Source: Saposhnikovia divaricata
Taxonomy: Eukaryota; Streptophyta; Magnoliopsida; Apiales; Apiaceae
NCBI GenBank assembly: GCA_036435485.1
Contig: CM071594.1
Span: 196,754,216-196,818,215, forward strand
DNA length: 64,000 nucleotides
Direction of reading: 5' to 3'
Both the position numbers and the translations under genes were made by a program. The notes below the pieces were generated by a model. It worked only from the letters and a program-made list of their open reading frames with translations. It was not told where the DNA came from and searched no databases. Shown piece by piece: positions 21,609 to 34,959 of the stretch. Each line of letters starts with the position of its first letter. Within the stretch, counting starts at the first letter, position 1.

Positions 21609-24600
21609 TGTGACGCCCCCGACCCCGGTTTGAATTCTTCTGGAAAGAAACCAGCCCGAGGGTCCGTCAAACTACTTCTCAACCTGCTTAACTTGCTATG
21701 TTTTTTTTTAAAAAAAATTCGGCATGAAGTATTCGTAAATAAGACTATTCACCTGTTTTTCAATTCAACAATTCAAATCTATAACAAAAGTCTATCTCAC
21801 CAAAAATTGTGCCTCACACAATGCATCTCAACTACTATCTACAATGTACTGTAGTTGGTACAACTACAAGCCAACTATGTCCTAACTTACCTCGCATCAA
21901 CAGACGACCAAAGCCCACAACCAGCGCTTCAATCTTAAGTCAACCTACGACTTCAGTACGTGACGTACGACTACTAAATCAAACACCAGCTCTGCTGGTC
22001 CATCACTTCTTTCTACTTTCCCACGGATCCTTCTGAACTCTTCGGTATCTCCTGTGATAATTTATAAAATAAAGGAATGAGCTATAAACCTCAGCAAGTA
22101 TATTTTGTAGTGATCCACTGAGATTTTATAAAATAATTTAGTTTGGAAAATCATTATCACTACACAGTTTATAATAAAGTATAACTCACACCGAAATCAG
22201 AGTTCTGCCAATATGTCAGTACAACATAGTTTATAATAAAATATAAAGCCACACCAAAATCAGAGTTCTGCCAAGTATTCATCTTTTAAAACTGAGTAAT
22301 AATTCCGTAAACAGTTTTATTCCACAATAATTTGAAACTCAACACAATTTCACAATGACTGAATCTTAAACCATTTTCACAATATTGCATATAAGCAATC
22401 CACATCATTTCACAATTCACAGTTTATAATAAAAATATAAACTTCACAATTTAATTGAGGAAAAACTGGGCATTCTACACACGACAAGTTCATCAAGTTC
22501 TACTAGTGGGGGTCCCCGGCATTTACTTCCTATTTCAGGAAGTTCACAAAGTTTCCATTTCTGGAAGTTCTACCATGGTCTCCATTTCTGGAGGTTCTAC
22601 TATTCCCATTTTGGGAGTGACTCACTAGCAATGCCAGTCTGCTAAGTTTTCCTCAAAATCACATTTCAACATATACTAGTTAAAGCAATTTAACGAGTAT
22701 TCATAATATTATAAATATCACACTTCAAACACTTCGATTTAAAAGATATATTTCTTTTAAAATCCACAAATCCACATTTCTACTTGAAACTAGATTTCTT
22801 CTAAAATCCACAATTTCACATTTATACGTGCATAAAACAAAATACGCATAGGGTTTAAAACAGAATAAATACGTTAATAGAAATATAACGCATTATCTTC
22901 AAGTTATCACAGCAAGATATACTTACAACCACCGCTATCCAAGCAGTCCAACCGTTCCTCACCCACGTTTCCAATAACCTGGACAAGCATCATCAAACTC
23001 TTCAATCACATATTCTCAATTTATTCTACTCACACTTTACAAAGTAACTAATCGTAACGGTCAAATTCTACAACTCAACTTGTTTCCCAAATATCCACTA
23101 AAATCAATGACATCTTCTTAGGCCACAATTCACCGAATAAGCTTCTATTTCTTACTAATCAATACTCCAACTATTTCACAGCTTGCTCCTCAAAATCCGT
23201 ATTTATAAAATCCGACGGTTAAAAATTACGGTTACAAGTCTCATAAATCCTTCACATTTATTAGGCTGACGTTACAGTCCTTTTTACAGAAAAATCGGGC
23301 ATGACCTTTTCGTAATTAGACGCTACCCGGTGTCACATCACCTCAACAATCAATTCAAATTAATCACCAATAAACCAATTATCAATCCATACTCCACCAA
23401 TTTCTATAAATCCACTTTTACAAACCAAGCACAATTTATCACTAAAATCGGCTACTTTATAAACTTAAACTCCAAAAATATTATTCCAATAATCCATAAA
23501 TTCTCGAATTAATCACGGAAATCTAACTTCAAATACTTGACAAACCCCAAATTTATCTCCATATTTTATAACGATAATATTTAACGAGTCCACAAAATTA
23601 ACTACGGAATTAATAAAAATTTCTTGAAAAATGTATCTTCAAAAATACGAAATTGAAGCACCCACTTACGGTGTAAACTATGCACACCATAACCGGATCC
23701 ATGGAGTTTCTCCGGTGACTACCACCGCTGCCCCGCATACACTTTTTTTTTTCTTTTCGTGAAATTTTGCCATTTCCACGATCACGCGCAACCTCCCTCT
23801 TCTCCAATTTTTCTCTCCTACCACCCTGCATCTCTCCGAAATCTCTCCCTGTAAATCTGTTCTTCTACCTTCTCTAATGCTCTCTCTTAAATATCTCTGC
23901 ATCTCTCCCAATATCCAGAAATCTCTCCAGCCTTTTCTCTCCTTCTCTCTCCCTCTATCTTTCTTTCTTTCTCCATCTTCACCAATCTGTTTCGCCTATC
24001 GGCCCACATCTCTCTGATATCTCTCCATGTAAATCTCTTCTTCTATCTTCCCTAATGCTCCCTTTGAAATATCGCTACATCTCTCCCAAGATCAAGCAAT
24101 CTCTCCCGTATTTTCTATCCTGCGTTTTTTTTTGTTTTTTTTATCCTTCCATCTCTCCCTCTCTTTCTTTCTCTTCTATCTCTCTCCCTCTCTTCTCTCC
24201 TGCACAACACCACTAGCCACCAGGTCTCTCATTCACCCCTGCCACCATAGAACACATATACACACACCCACCAAAACACATACATATACATATATATACA
24301 CAAAAATGCACACACATACCACACACCATCTCCCTTCTTCCTCCCTTCTCTTCAACCCGCCACCACCACCGCCACGGTGGTGGCCTTTTCCGGCCGCGCC
24401 TCACACCTGCCCCACACATCAAACATACTCCCATGCCGCACATACACAACACATCACACATACACACACGAATTGCACAACCCAAAAACACATCATCTTC
24501 TCTTCCTTAATTTCTTTTCTTCAATTCAAACCCCCAAATTCAATTTACAAACCCTAATTTTCTTTCTTCCCCCAATTCCCTTTTCTCTCTCCCCATTCTT

Positions 24601-25078
24601 TTTTTTTCAGCGTGTGTTATGTTTGTCTAAATGGGCTTGGCCCAAGACATATATATTAGCTGCTAGTAGCTTCTCTCGGTCCAAAAAAAATACTACTTAT
24701 TCGTTTTTCTCCGCTTTTTATTCCACTTGTAACTGTTTAATTAAAACAATTACCTCCCAAAATTCCAAAATAAATATAATCTTTAACTTAATAAAAATAA
24801 GGTCGTCAACTCTCCAAAAGTCTCGTATTTTAAATAATTATGAGTCCACTTAAAATTTCCCGGAAAAATCCTAAAATTTATCCATTGTCAAATAATTAAT
24901 ATTTGACATAATAATTTAATTCTTAACCAATAAAATAAAATGTTCCTCAAAGTCCACAATTTATCGTCTCGGTCTCTAAATTCTTTATTATCTCCAAAAC
25001 GATTCAAAATTTAACTGCAATAAATCTTATTCTAAATAAAATAATCAAAATTAATATTTTCGGACTCGGGATGTTTCA
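21609..25078 (-). repeat. 3' LTR of the LARD-type element
   Basis: TGTGACGCCCCCGACC to GGGATGTTTCA on the plus strand. It contains C/T-rich and (CA)n-rich stretches (about 23750-24480) that create several chance reading frames on both strands, repeated in the other LTR. Confidence 0.9.
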
Positions 25079-28000
25079 TCCTTCCCCCCTTAGAAAAATT
25101 TCGTCCTCGAAATTGCGCGCACCTAGTCTCATCAAAACAAAGTAGGATACTTCCTCCTCATACTATCTTCTGGTCTCCAAGTTCTTCTTTAACATCATGA
25201 CTTTGTCACATAATATTCATTACAGGTATTACCTTCATTCTTAATATCTGCTCCCGTCGATTCATAGTCTCTACATGGTTTTCTCAAATTTTAAACTCTC
25301 TTGAACACCTATCGGTTCATATTCCAATTCCTGGCCAACTCTTCAACTTGAAAGTTGTTCTGCAGTACTTCTCACAACGCTATCTCTTCACATAATTTCA
25401 GCAATAGCTCATAATCTTCTTCTAGAATAATTATAACAATCTTCAAAAGAATATCATCAATAATTCATCACAATCATCACACAAGGATTAAGAAAATGAG
25501 TATTCAGACATGATAGGTTCACAAATTCTACTAGTGGGGTTCCCGACCAGCTAACCAACCGGTTAAGCTTCACTTCCAACAAGGAAGCATCAACAATTCA
25601 CGATATCAATGTAAGAATACTCACTTCTCATCTAAAAATCATCAATCAAAAATCAAGATATCCCTCACGGTCAGAAATCAACAGTAATTCAGTACACACA
25701 TATACTTACTCATCATCATTTGTATGTATCTCCCATTTGAGAATACACACCCACTTTATCATCGCAATCATCATATTTTCTTTATAATTCAACATCATCT
25801 CAAGTACTTGTAATATGGTCTTTCACCAGTCATCAATACGTAACTCTACCGTCATCCACATGTCGCATTCTACATGATCTATTTGTACGATACCAAAAGG
25901 TAAAGATCTACAAGCTAGCATACACATAGTCTCCAACAAAACTGTAACAACAAAAATTATCATCACTGTCATTAGCATCCTCCTCTTGTAGTTCTTAAAA
26001 TCATTACCAAAAGCATATCATCAAGATTTTTTTTTTTTTAACATCAGTCCTATCCATTTATGGAATCCTGGCATCAATTCACATCGTTCTTAATCTCTAA
26101 GCTGAATATCATCTCATCCTGACATAAAACATACCCATGATGCTATCTATCATGTATCTCGACTCTTACTACTGGCTTCCAATATATAAACATCTCTCGA
26201 TGCATCAAAATTTTCCGCACGGTGCAACAGTCACTATCTGAGGTAGAACCGCAGTCTCTGCGAAATTGAAACTAGCGGATAAAACAACATCAACAGCTAT
26301 CTAAATAATTAATCAATAGAGACAAGAAGTCTAAGCGATTCAGACCCACATACACCATCACATCCTCGAATAACAAGATACTAATCCTCAAATACTTGAA
26401 TTCTCAAGAATCCCAAAAATTTCCTTAATTCTCCTAATATCATCCTCAATCAACAATCTATATCCTCAAATTCTCGTATCAGTAACTAGTAGAGTAAAAC
26501 CTCGAACAACAATTTATCTCTCCAGTTGCTAACATCATTCTCATTATAATATATCCAGATTGCATACTATATATATATATATATATTCCCAAAAATTTAT
26601 CAATCACTGTTATTCTCAATAAGTATCTTTAGAATCTAATCACAAGATCCCAATTTAATCCACCAATTCTCAAATGTCATCATATTCCAAGTTCATCATA
26701 TAACATCCTAAAAATTTCTCATACGTCCATTTGGTTTTTCTAAACTTTTTGTCATCTCTCCTTCTCCTTTTCTTCTTTCCAAACTATGTCACACTTGTGA
26801 CGCCTTCGTTTAAACTTAATAACCTTTCTCCTTCATATACGCTGACAATAATTTAACTCAACTTAATAATATATTCTCAATTTCTATTCATCCCAAAATT
26901 CTTATGTCAACCTCAATCCATGTCACAATATCAATTTTAAAGGAATCTATACATCGTCACTCGAAATACTTAATCTTGAATCCATCATACACGTCTCAAT
27001 GATTTTTCCCAAAAGTTCCTTGTATCAATGTATTCTATCACATTCTTATCACCAATAACAACCAAAACCTCATATACTAAAAATCTTAAATCCCAATATC
27101 GTCTACAATCTCAAAAGAATGCTCTTAAAAATTAATAACCTCATGATCCTCAAATATTGAAATAAATATTAGTCTATGTCCACAATAACAAAGCTCGCTT
27201 CTCAAATACAAATATCCATTCGTAGTTGCTAAAATCACATCATCAACAATATTCTAGTTCCCAAAATCCTTACATTCAGGGTTACACGTCTTATCCCCGA
27301 ACAAAAATTAAATCCCAAAAGATATCCTCAGAGTCGTGTCAAAAATCCGAAAAATAATTATTTCTCCCCCAAAGCAATCACATCAACTATTATCATGCAC
27401 TTTACATTAAAACGCTTCTAATTCCCACACATTCGTGAATTCATCATATATATCCAATAATATTCTATCTAAAATCTTATTAGTATAAAATTCCAAAACT
27501 CATGGTTTTCCTCACTACTAATCCTTGATCAATATCTCCTCGAACAACGAGATCACATACCAAAAATCACATCTTCCAATAATAATCTAGTTGTCAAATC
27601 GTATGTCCAATTCTGCAAGTTTATCTCCTCAAAACAATTTAAATCCTCAAACAAGAAATAAGCACTATCATAGAATTATATATCCTTAAACAATTTTGCA
27701 CTTCTAAAAATCACATGTATCGCTAAATGATCTCCATCATTCCTTAAAAGTATTTCAGTAATCTATATCCTCAAAATTGATTCATGTTCTAAAATCCTCA
27801 ATTTCTTAACCAATATCCATGATAGGTACACTTACTGTCTCACTCCTTGGCATTATATCTAGTAATTCATTATAAATTCCACATAAGCCCTCATGCTATT
27901 CAATCATTCACTAACTAAGGATCTTACCCATTCAAAACCCTAAATCTTAACATCGCTTCCATGCGAGAAACCTTTTCTCTGATAATCTTATTCCTCGAAA

Positions 28001-28115
28001 ACTTCAAATTCTACACATCCCTTCTTCAAATCCTTAATTCCTTGACAATTTCAATCATACAACACTTTATCTTTGTACATACCTCACTCTTCTACTCCAT
28101 AGCTCTGATACCACC
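25079..28115 (-). other. Internal region of the LARD-type element, no coding sequence
   Basis: The polypurine tract is at 25079-25092 (minus strand TAAGGGGGGAAGGA). The primer-binding site is at 28097-28113 (TGGTATCAGAGCTATGG on the minus strand), 2 bp from the LTR. Near 25515-25550 a phrase close to TTCTACTAGTGGGG resembles LTR sequence near 22498. A short (AT)n run lies near 26566-26586. I found no gag or pol motif on either strand. Confidence 0.75.
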
Positions 28116-31100
28116 TGTAATGCCCCCGACCCCGGTTTGAATTCTTCTGGAAAGAAACCAGCCCGAGGGTCCGTCAAACTACTTCTCAACCTGCTTAACT
28201 TGCTATGTTTTTTTCTTAAAAATTCGGCATGAAGTATTCGTAAATAGGACTATTCACCTGTTTTTCAATTCAACAATTCAAATCTATAACAAAAGTCTCT
28301 CTCACCAAAAATTGTGCCTCACACAATGCATCTCAACTACTATCTACAATGTACTGTAGTTGGTACAACTACAAGCCAACTATGTCCTAACTTACCTCGC
28401 ATCAACAGACGACCAAAGCCCACAACCAGCGCTTCAATCTTAAGTCAACCTACGACTTCAGTACGTGACGTACGACTACTAAATCAAACACCAGCTCTGC
28501 TGGTCCATCACTTCTTTCTACTTTCCCACGGATCCTTCTGAACTCTTCGGTATCTCCTGTGATAATTTATAAAATAAAGGAATGAGCTATAAACCTCAGC
28601 AAGTATATTTTGTAGTGATCCACTGAGATTTTATAAAATAATTTAGTTTGGAAAATCATTATCACTACACAGTTTATAATAAAGTATAACTCACACCGAA
28701 ATCAGAGTTCTGCCAATATGTCAGTACAACATAGTTTATAATAAAATATAAAGCCACACCAAAATCAGAGTTCTGCCAAGTATTCATCTTTTAAAACTGA
28801 GTAATAATTCCGTAAACAGTTTTATTCCACAATAATCCGAAACTCAACACAATTTCACAATGACTGAATCTTAAAGCATTTTCACAATATTGCATATAAG
28901 CAATCCACATCATTTCACAATTCACAGTTTATAATAAAAATATAAACTTCACAATTTAATTGAGGAAAAACTGGGCATTCTACACACGACAAGTTCATCA
29001 AGTTCTACTAGTGGGGGTCCCCGGCCTTTACTTCCTATTTCGGGAATTTCACAAAGTTTCCATTTCTGGAAGTTCTACCATGGTCTCCATTTCTGGAGGT
29101 TCTACTATTCCCATTTTGGGAGTGACTCACTAGCAATGCCAGTCTGCTCAGTTTTCCTCAAAATCACATTTCAACATATACTAGTTAAAGCAATTTAACG
29201 AGTATTCATAATATTATAAATATCACACTTCAAACACTTCGATTTAAAAGATATATTTCTTTTAAAATCCACAAATCCACATTTCTACTTGAAACTAGAT
29301 TTCTTCTAAAATCCACAATTTCACATTTATACGCGCATAAAACAAAATACGCATAGGGTTTAAAACAGAATAAATACGTTAATAGAAATATAACGCATTA
29401 TCTTCAAGTTATCACAGCAAGATATACTTACAACCACCGCTATCCAAGCAGTCCAACCGTTCCTCACCCACGTTTCCAATAACCTGGACAAGCATCATCA
29501 AACTCTTCAATCACATATTCTCAATTTATTCTACTCACACTTTACAAAGTAACTAATCGTAACGGTCAAATTCTACAACTCAACTTGTTTCCAAAATATC
29601 CACTAAAATCAATGACATCTTCTTAGGTCACAATTCACCGAATAAGCTTCTATTTCTTACTAATCAATACTCCAACTATTTCACAGCTTGCTCCTCAAAA
29701 TCCGTATTTATAAAATCCGACGGTTAAAAATTACGGTTACAAGTCTCATAAATCCTTCACATTTATTAGGCTGACATTACAGTCCTTTTTACAGAAAAAT
29801 CGGGCATGACCTTTTCGTAATTAGACGCTACCCGGTGTCACAGCACCTCAACAATCAATTCAAATTAATCACCAATAAACCAATTATCAATCCATACTCC
29901 ACCAATTTCTATAAATCCACTTTTACAAACCAAGCACAATTTATCACTAAAATCGGCTACTTTATAAACTTAAACTCCAAAAATATTACTCCAATAATCC
30001 ATAAATTCTCGAATTAATCACGGAAATCTAACTTCAAATACTTGACAAACCCCAAATTTATCTCCATATTTTATAACGATAATATTTAACGAGTCCACAA
30101 AATTAACTACGGAATTAATAAAAATTTCTTGAAAAATGCATCTTCAAAAATACGAAATTGAAGCACCCACTTACGGTGTAAACTATGCACACCATAACCG
30201 GATCCATGGAGTTTCTCCGGTGACTAACACCGCTGCCCCGCATACACTTTTTTTTTTCTTTTCGTGAAATTTTGCCATTTCCACGATCACGCGCAACCTC
30301 CCTCTTCTCCAATTTTTCTCTCCTACCACCCTGCATCTCTCCGAAATCTCTCCCTGTAAATCTGTTCTTCTACCTTCTCTAATGCTCTCTCTTAAATATC
30401 TCTGCATCTCTCCCAATATCCAGAAATCTCTCCAGCCTTTTCTCTCCCTCTCTCTTTCCCTCTATCTTTCTTTCTTTCTCCATCTTCACCAATCTGTTTC
30501 GCCTATCTGCCCACATCTCTCTGCTATCTCTCCATGTAAATCTCTTCTTCTATCTTCCCTAATGCTCCCTTTGAAATATCGCTACATCTCTCCCAATATC
30601 AAGCAATCTCTCCCGTATTTTCTATCCTGCGTTTTTTTTTGTTTTTTTTTATCCTTCCATCTCTCCCTCTCTTTCTTTCTCTTCTATCTCTCTCCCTCTC
30701 TTCTCTCCTGCACAACACCACTAGCCACCAGGTCTCTCATTCACCCCTGCCACCATAGAACACATATACACACACCCACCAAAACACATACATACACATA
30801 TATATACACAAAAATGCACACACATACCACACACCATCTCCCTTCTTCCTCCCTTCTCTTCAACCCGCCACCACCACCACCACGGTGGTGACCTTTTCCG
30901 GCCGCGCCTCACACCTGCCCCACACATCAAACATACTCCCATGCCGCACATACACAACACATCACACATACACACACGAATTGCACAACCCAAAAACACA
31001 TCATCTTCTCTTCCTCAATTTCTTTTCTTCAATTCAAACCCCCAAATTCAATTTACAAACCCTAATTTTCTTTCTTCCCCCAATTCCCTTTTCTCTCTCC

Positions 31101-31587
31101 TCGTTCTTTTTTTTTTCAGCGTGTGTTATGTTTGTCTAAATGGGCTTGGCCCAAGACATATATATTAGCTGCTAGTAGCTTCTCTCGGTCCAAAAAAAAT
31201 ACTACTTATTCGTTTTTCTCCGCTTTTTATTCCACTTGTAACTGTTTAATTAAAACAATTACCTCCCAAAATTCCAAAATAAATATAATCTTTAACTTAA
31301 TAAAAATAAGGTCGTCAAATCTCCAAAAGTCTCGTATTTTAAATAATTATGAGTCCACTTAAAATTTCCCGGAAAAATCCTAAAATTTATCCATTGTCAA
31401 ATAATTAATATTTGACATAATAATTTAATTCTTAACCAATAAAATAAAATGTTCCTCAAAGTCCACAATTTATCGTCTCGGTCTCTAAATTCTTTATTAT
31501 CTCCAAAACGATTCAAAATTTAACCGCAATAAATCTTATTCTAAATAAAATAATCAAAATTAATATTTTCGGACTCGGGATGTTACA
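28116..31587 (-). repeat. 5' LTR of the LARD-type element
   Basis: TGTAATGCCCCCGACC to GGGATGTTACA on the plus strand, near-identical to 21609-25078. Terminal differences between the copies (TGTGACG / TGTAATG; GTTTCA / GTTACA) show mutation after insertion. Confidence 0.9.
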
Positions 31588-33538
31588 CTTCGAACTCAGG
31601 AACACATCTACGAAAGATTCCATCAGCACACTTTAGATACAAGAAAGGGTCATCCCAAAAATATTGTTTAGCATCGTGATAAAACCTCTTTCTTTGCTGA
31701 TAAGTCAATTCTGGAGGGTGAGATCCACTAACACAGACATTTGCAAAATCTGCATACCATGGAGTTTGAGTAGCAACCGAAAACAGGTGATCATCTGGAA
31801 AAGAATCGTCAATAGGAGTACTTGACGCAATATCAGATTTAAAACGCAACCGTGAGAGATGATCCGCAACTACATTCTCAGCACCCTTCTTGTCTTTGAT
31901 TTCCAAGTAAAACTCTTGAAGTAGGAGAATCCAACGAATAAGCCTTGGCTTTGCTTCTTTCTTCGCCAACAGATACTTAATTGCCGAATGATCAGTGTGA
32001 ACAATGACTCTGGAGCCAATGAGATAGGCTCGGAATTTGTCAAGAGCGTAGACCACAGCTAGAAGTTCCTTCTCGGTCGTAGCATAATTGACTTGAGCTT
32101 CATCCAAGGTTTTACTTGCATAGTAGATAGCGTGCAATACCTTGTCTTTCCTTTGACCGAGAACTGCTCCAACTGCATAATCACTTGCATCACACATGAT
32201 TTCAAATGGAAGATTCCAATCTGGAGGTTGAATGATTGGTGCACTTATCAAAGCTTCCTTAATCCTGTTAAAAGACTCCAAACAAGCATCAGTAAACACA
32301 AAGGTGGCATCCTTAAGCAATAATTGAGTGAGGGGTTTTGCAATTTTTGAAAAATCTTTTATAAAACGACGATAAAAACCCGCATGACCAAGGAAACTCC
32401 TCACTCCCTTGACATTAACAGGAGGAGGAAGTTTCTCAATCACCTCAATTTTTGCTTTGTCAACCTGGATGCCACGTTCAGAAATCAAGTGACCAAGTAC
32501 CACTCCTTCATTGACCATGAAGTGGCACTTTTCCCAATTCAAAACCAAATTCACCTCTTCACAACGTTTAAGCACTTTAGAAAGATTATGCAGACATACA
32601 TCAAAATCAGACCCATAAACACTGAAATCATCCATAAATACTTCCATGATAGACTCTATGAAATCAGAAAATATGGCAATCATGCAACGCTAAAAAGTAG
32701 CAGGGGCATTGCACAAACCAAAAGGCACTCTACGATATGCAAAGGTACCATATGGGCAAGTAAATGTAGTCTTTTCTTGGTCATCAGGATGTATAGGGAT
32801 CTGAAAGAACCCTGAATATCCGTCTAAATAGCAAAAGTACTTATGCTTAGCAAGTCTTTCTAACATCTGATCAATGAAAGGGAGAGGGTAATGGTCTTTT
32901 CTAGTAGCAGTGTTTAACTTACGGTAATCAATGCACATTCGCCATCCGGTGACAATTCGAGTGGGAATTAATTCATCGTTATCATTCTTAATTACCGTTG
33001 TTCCTCCTTTCTTAGGGACTACCTGAACTGGGCTTACCCATTTAGAATCAGAAATTGGGTAAATGATGTCCGCATCTAACAATTTCAAAACTTCTTTTTT
33101 AACAACCTCTTGCATGTTAGGGTTCAAGCGGCGTTGTCCCTGTATGCAAGGCTTATGGTCATCATCTAAGTGAATTCTATGCATGCAAAAGTCTGGGCTA
33201 ATCCCTGTAAGATCATCAATACTATACCCAATAGCTTTTCTATGCGCACGCAAAACAGTAAGAAGCTTAAAAACCTGGTTATCATCAAGACTAGAGCTAA
33301 CAATCACAGGACAAGTCTTTTCTTCATCAAGAAACACATATTTCAGATTAGGTGGCAAAGACTTTAGCTCTAACTTGTTTACCTGAGGTTCACTACAAGA
33401 AGTAACAGTGTTGGTTACCTCACAATTTGGATCAGCTACACCATCCAACTCAAGAATAAATGAATCGACTTCAGCATGTCCTTCTTCTTCGTATGCTTCA
33501 AGCATGAGCACTGCTTCTAATGCATCATTCAATAGAAT
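31588..33538 (-). pseudogene. Athila pol: RT, RNase H and integrase start
   Basis: One frame runs from about 33538 to the nested element, broken only by TAG at 32690-32692. RT motifs are FGLCNAPATF, then after the stop the catalytic FMDDFSVYG. RNase H motifs are DASDYAVGAVLGQ and HTDHSAIKYLL. The end, RCVPEFEV, leads into integrase, which resumes at 21608. A second TAG at 33539-33541 separates this block from the protease part in the same frame. Confidence 0.9.
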
Positions 33539-34959
33539 CTAAGGCGTCTCATCTCGGACAATTCCATCTATAACATCAATCCTGCAGCAAGTATTCTCAA
33601 GCAAAGGGGATTTTAGAGCAGAGGTTAGAGTAAAAGTAATTTTATCATCACCAACACTCAATGTGAGAGTCTCACTTTTAACATCAATAACAGCACCTGC
33701 AGTACAGAGAAATGGTCTACCCAAAATAATTGGTATTTGGCTGTCCTCTTCCATATCTAGAATTACAAAGTCTACAGGAATATAAAATTTTCCAACCCTA
33801 ACAGGCACATCCTCTAAAATTCCAAGGGGATATTTTATCGAACGGTCTGCCATTTGCAAAGTCATCTGTGTACATTTTAATTCTCCCATATTTAGTTTTT
33901 GAAAAACCGAGAGAGGCATGACTGAGACGCTAGCGCCTAAATCACATAAAGCTTTATCAATGAACAATGCACCTAAATGACACGGGATTGAAAAACTACC
34001 AGGATCTTTAAGCTTAGGTGGAGACTTATTCTGTAAAACAACACTACACTCTTCAGTAAAAACTACTGTCTCCACCTCACCAAAAGACCTCTTCTTAGTG
34101 AGAATATCCTTAAGAAACTTTGCATATGATGGAACTTGAGAAATTAAATCAGTGAAAGGAATTGTTACCTCAAGATTCTTGACAAGTGTCATGAATTTAC
34201 CAAACTGCTGGTCCACCTTAGTTCTGTTCATCCTGCTAGGGAATAGGAGCTTTGGCACAAATGGTGGAGGAGTAACTGCAGTATTCTCTTTGTCCTTTTT
34301 CTTGCTTTCCTCAGTTTCACCTTCGTTTGCATCTTCAACGACGTTCTCTACCTTGTCTTCCTCAGAATCCTCTTTTTCTTTCTCAGTAGGAACATCGTCA
34401 ATAGGCATTGGAGGAGCATCATATGTACGACCACTCCTAAGAGCAATGGCATTCACATTTTCCTTTGGCTGAGTTGGTTGTGCTGGTAGAGAGCCTTGTT
34501 GCCTTGTAGAGGAAGAACTAGCCATTTGAGCAATCTGAGTTTCTAGCATCTTATTATGTATCTCCATCTGGTTCATCTTTGTTTGCATTTGTAACAATAT
34601 CTTCATCATATCACCTTGATTATCAGCCTGTGCAGCTTGATTTGCTTGAGGAGCATAATTCTGAGGAGGCCTTTGGAATCCAGGGGGATTCATAGGTCCT
34701 TGATGAGGCCTATACTGTTGCTGTGGAGGAGGCTGATACGATTGCTGATATTGCTGCTGCTGATTAGGAACATTTAAATTCTGAGCATTATTGTTCCTAT
34801 ATGAGAAGTTCGGATGATCTTTCCAACCAGGATTGTAACTGTTGGAGTAAGGATTGTACTGCTGCCTCTGTTGGAAAACATTTGCTTGCTCCATCTGAAA
34901 ATGTTGTGAATTTTGAGCATGGTTCTGGCAATCGTAACCATAGTGGCCTTGGATGCCAC
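33539..34959 (-). pseudogene. Athila gag C-terminus and protease
   Basis: Resumes gag inside the CCHC knuckle (GIQGHYGYDC), then Gln/Asn/Pro-rich sequence. A retroviral-type aspartic protease follows with the active-site block CDLGASVSVMPLSVF and the flap-like PIILGRPFL. It ends at TAG (33539-33541), in frame with the RT block that follows. Confidence 0.88.

Larger units (their letters stand above)
21609..31587 (-). mobile_element. Non-coding LTR element (LARD-type) nested in the Athila integrase
   Basis: It is bounded by the 5-bp target duplication CTTCG (21604-21608 and 31588-31592) and by two LTRs of about 3.47 kb (21609-25078 and 28116-31587). The internal region is only about 3.0 kb and has no frame above 60 codons. 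An initiator-Met-tRNA-type primer-binding site (28097-28113) and a polypurine tract (25079-25092) set the minus orientation. Very long LTRs around a non-coding core fit a large retrotransposon derivative. The phrase TCGTCCTCGAAATT beside the polypurine tract resembles Gypsy chromoviruses, a plausible helper. By eye the LTRs differ at roughly 1%. Confidence 0.92.

Noticed and set aside
21809..22036. 75-codon frame identical at 28314-28541
   Set aside because: Identity only reflects the two LTR copies; no recognisable content.
24132..24853. Long reading frames on both strands in the C/T- and CA-rich part of the LARD LTR (and their copies near 30382-31362)
   Set aside because: They lie in a low-complexity LTR, overlap on both strands, match no protein pattern and repeat only because the LTR is duplicated.
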